DNA of 5,212 nt. It comes from Spirochaetes bacterium RIFOXYC1_FULL_54_7. GTDB lineage: Bacteria; Spirochaetota; Spirochaetia; Treponematales; UBA12059. Where the stretch lies: contig MIBM01000377.1 in NCBI GenBank assembly GCA_001830645.1, positions 1 through 5,212 on the forward strand, in the 5' to 3' direction. The notes under the pieces were generated by a model. It was not told where the DNA came from. It ran no database searches and saw nothing but the letters and a program-made list of their open reading frames with translations. Below are positions 4,238-5,212 of this stretch, piece after piece. The first letter of the stretch is position 1, and each line of letters begins with the position of its first letter. The translations under genes were made by a program, and so were the position numbers.

Positions 4238-5212
4238 ATGCCCTCCCAAGAAATACCGCTCCCCCAGTCAGACAGACCCGGACAGGGCTTGACAGCCAGC
4301 CCGGGGCATCTGGTCGGGACAGGATTCATACGGGGCGATGTGGAGATCATGGCCCCCGCTGGCTCCTACGAAGCCCTTGTGGCAGCCATCCGGGCCGGAG
4401 CCGATTCGGTGTACTTCGGCGCAGGCGGCCTCAACATGCGCTCTGCCAGTTCGGCCAACTTCGGCCTGGACGACTTGCGCAAGATAGTACGCATCACCTC
4501 GGGTATGGAAGTGCGCAGTTACCTGACCGTGAACTCCACCCTGTACGATGCCGATCTGCCGGCGATGAGGCAATTGATGGACGCGGCAAAGGATGCCGGA
4601 ATCAGTGCCGTCATAGTGTCCGACCAGGCGGCCATAGCCTACGCCGCGGCCATCGGGCTTGATGTACACCTTTCCACCCAGCTGAGCATCTCCAATGCCG
4701 CCGCCCTGGACTTTTATAAATCCTGGGCAGATGTCGTGGTACTGGCCAGGGAACTCGATCTGGATCAGGTGGCCGCCATCAGCCAGTCAATAAAAGAGAA
4801 CGATATACGAGGCCCTTCGGGCAAGCTGGTACGGATCGAACTCTTTGCCCACGGGGCACTGTGCATGGCCGTTTCCGGCAAATGCCATCTGAGTCTGCAC
4901 CAGTACGGCAACTCTGCAAACCGTGGAGCCTGCCTGCAGTCATGCAGACGCGGCTACATCCTGACCGACCGTGAAACAGGAGACGAACTGGAGGTGGATG
5001 GTCCGTTCATCATGTCCCCGAAGGACCTCAAGACCATACACTTCCTGGACCGGGTGCTGGCGGCCGGGGCCCGGGTACTGAAAATAGAAGGCAGGGCACG
5101 GCCGCCCGAATACGTCAGGACCACCGTGGAATGCTACCGGGAGGCCGTCGAGTCCGTGATCGATGGCAGCTATGGCAAGGACAAGGTGGAAGACTGGGAC
5201 AGGCGCCTGGCT
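4238..5212 (+). CDS. U32-family protein, TrhP/RlhA-like RNA hydroxylation factor (5' complete, cut by window edge)
   Basis: The first 325 residues are present and the frame is open to the window end. Family members annotated as peptidase U32 include TrhP (5-hydroxyuridine at tRNA position 34) and RlhA (hydroxycytidine in 23S rRNA). The conserved N-terminal motif is at 35-43 (VEIMAPAGS), followed by AGADSVYFG at 53-61. The U32 signature is ELFAHGALCMAVSGKC at 201-216, then RGACLQSCRR at 229-238. Cys209, Cys216, Cys232 and Cys236 are the four cysteines expected to hold an iron-sulfur cluster. IMSPKDLKTIHFLD at 258-271 and LKIEGRARPPEYV at 281-293 are typical of the TrhP branch. ATG 4238 is chosen for AGGAG eight bases upstream. 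It adds about 34 residues before the usual family start, and GTG 4340 would match the family N-terminus exactly. The gene diverges from the broken membrane gene and is probably a housekeeping neighbour. Confidence 0.88.
   Translation, partial: MPSQEIPLPQSDRPGQGLTASPGHLVGTGFIRGDVEIMAPAGSYEALVAAIRAGADSVYFGAGGLNMRSASSANFGLDDLRKIVRITSGMEVRSYLTVNSTLYDADLPAMRQLMDAAKDAGISAVIVSDQAAIAYAAAIGLDVHLSTQLSISNAAALDFYKSWADVVVLARELDLDQVAAISQSIKENDIRGPSGKLVRIELFAHGALCMAVSGKCHLSLHQYGNSANRGACLQSCRRGYILTDRETGDELEVDGPFIMSPKDLKTIHFLDRVLAAGARVLKIEGRARPPEYVRTTVECYREAVESVIDGSYGKDKVEDWDRRLA

Noticed and set aside
4087..4669. Plus-strand 191-codon and minus-strand 133-codon ORFs around the U32 start
   Set aside because: Both overlap the U32 coding frame, which carries the recognised motifs; their translations are Arg/Gly/His-rich shadows.

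Overview
The window comes from a GC-rich bacterial chromosome that uses the Ile codon ATA freely. For example, residues 331-341 of the transporter use ATA for three of their four isoleucines. A relaxed lipobox (LFGAC), a second imperfect one (AAGDC) and a U32 protein of the TrhP type would fit a spirochaete. That placement is an inference and not secure. No mobile element, CRISPR array, tRNA or rRNA was seen.

Layout. Reading the minus strand from about 4081 down to 37, there is a string of same-direction genes. (1) At 4081-3346 is a membrane-protein locus broken into three reading frames (30-aa, 89-aa and about 100-aa pieces). Together these make a plausible six-helix membrane domain. (2) A 182-bp AT-richer gap (3345-3164) holds a candidate promoter and a small inverted repeat. 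(3) At 3163-2859 is a small lipoprotein gene that appears to carry a single-base frameshift near position 3003. (4) At 2884-1418 is a complete exported S41-family serine peptidase, overlapping the end of the lipoprotein gene. (5) A 109-bp spacer holds a striking interrupted inverted repeat that includes the start codon of the next gene. (6) At 1308-37 is a complete MFS transporter, ended by a short hairpin over its stop codon. On the plus strand, diverging from the broken membrane gene, a U32-family protein (probably tRNA/rRNA hydroxylation, TrhP/RlhA type) starts at 4238 and runs off the right edge.

How they may work together. Lipoprotein, peptidase and transporter could be one transcript: an envelope lipoprotein, an envelope protease and an inner-membrane carrier, with the broken membrane gene upstream. 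No sequence evidence names a substrate. The U32 gene is probably unrelated housekeeping. The most interesting signals are three apparent frame changes in about 1.2 kb, all equivalent to loss of one base, beside fully intact neighbours, and the hairpin that can pair with the transporter start codon. I do not see a clearly new defence or biosynthetic system.
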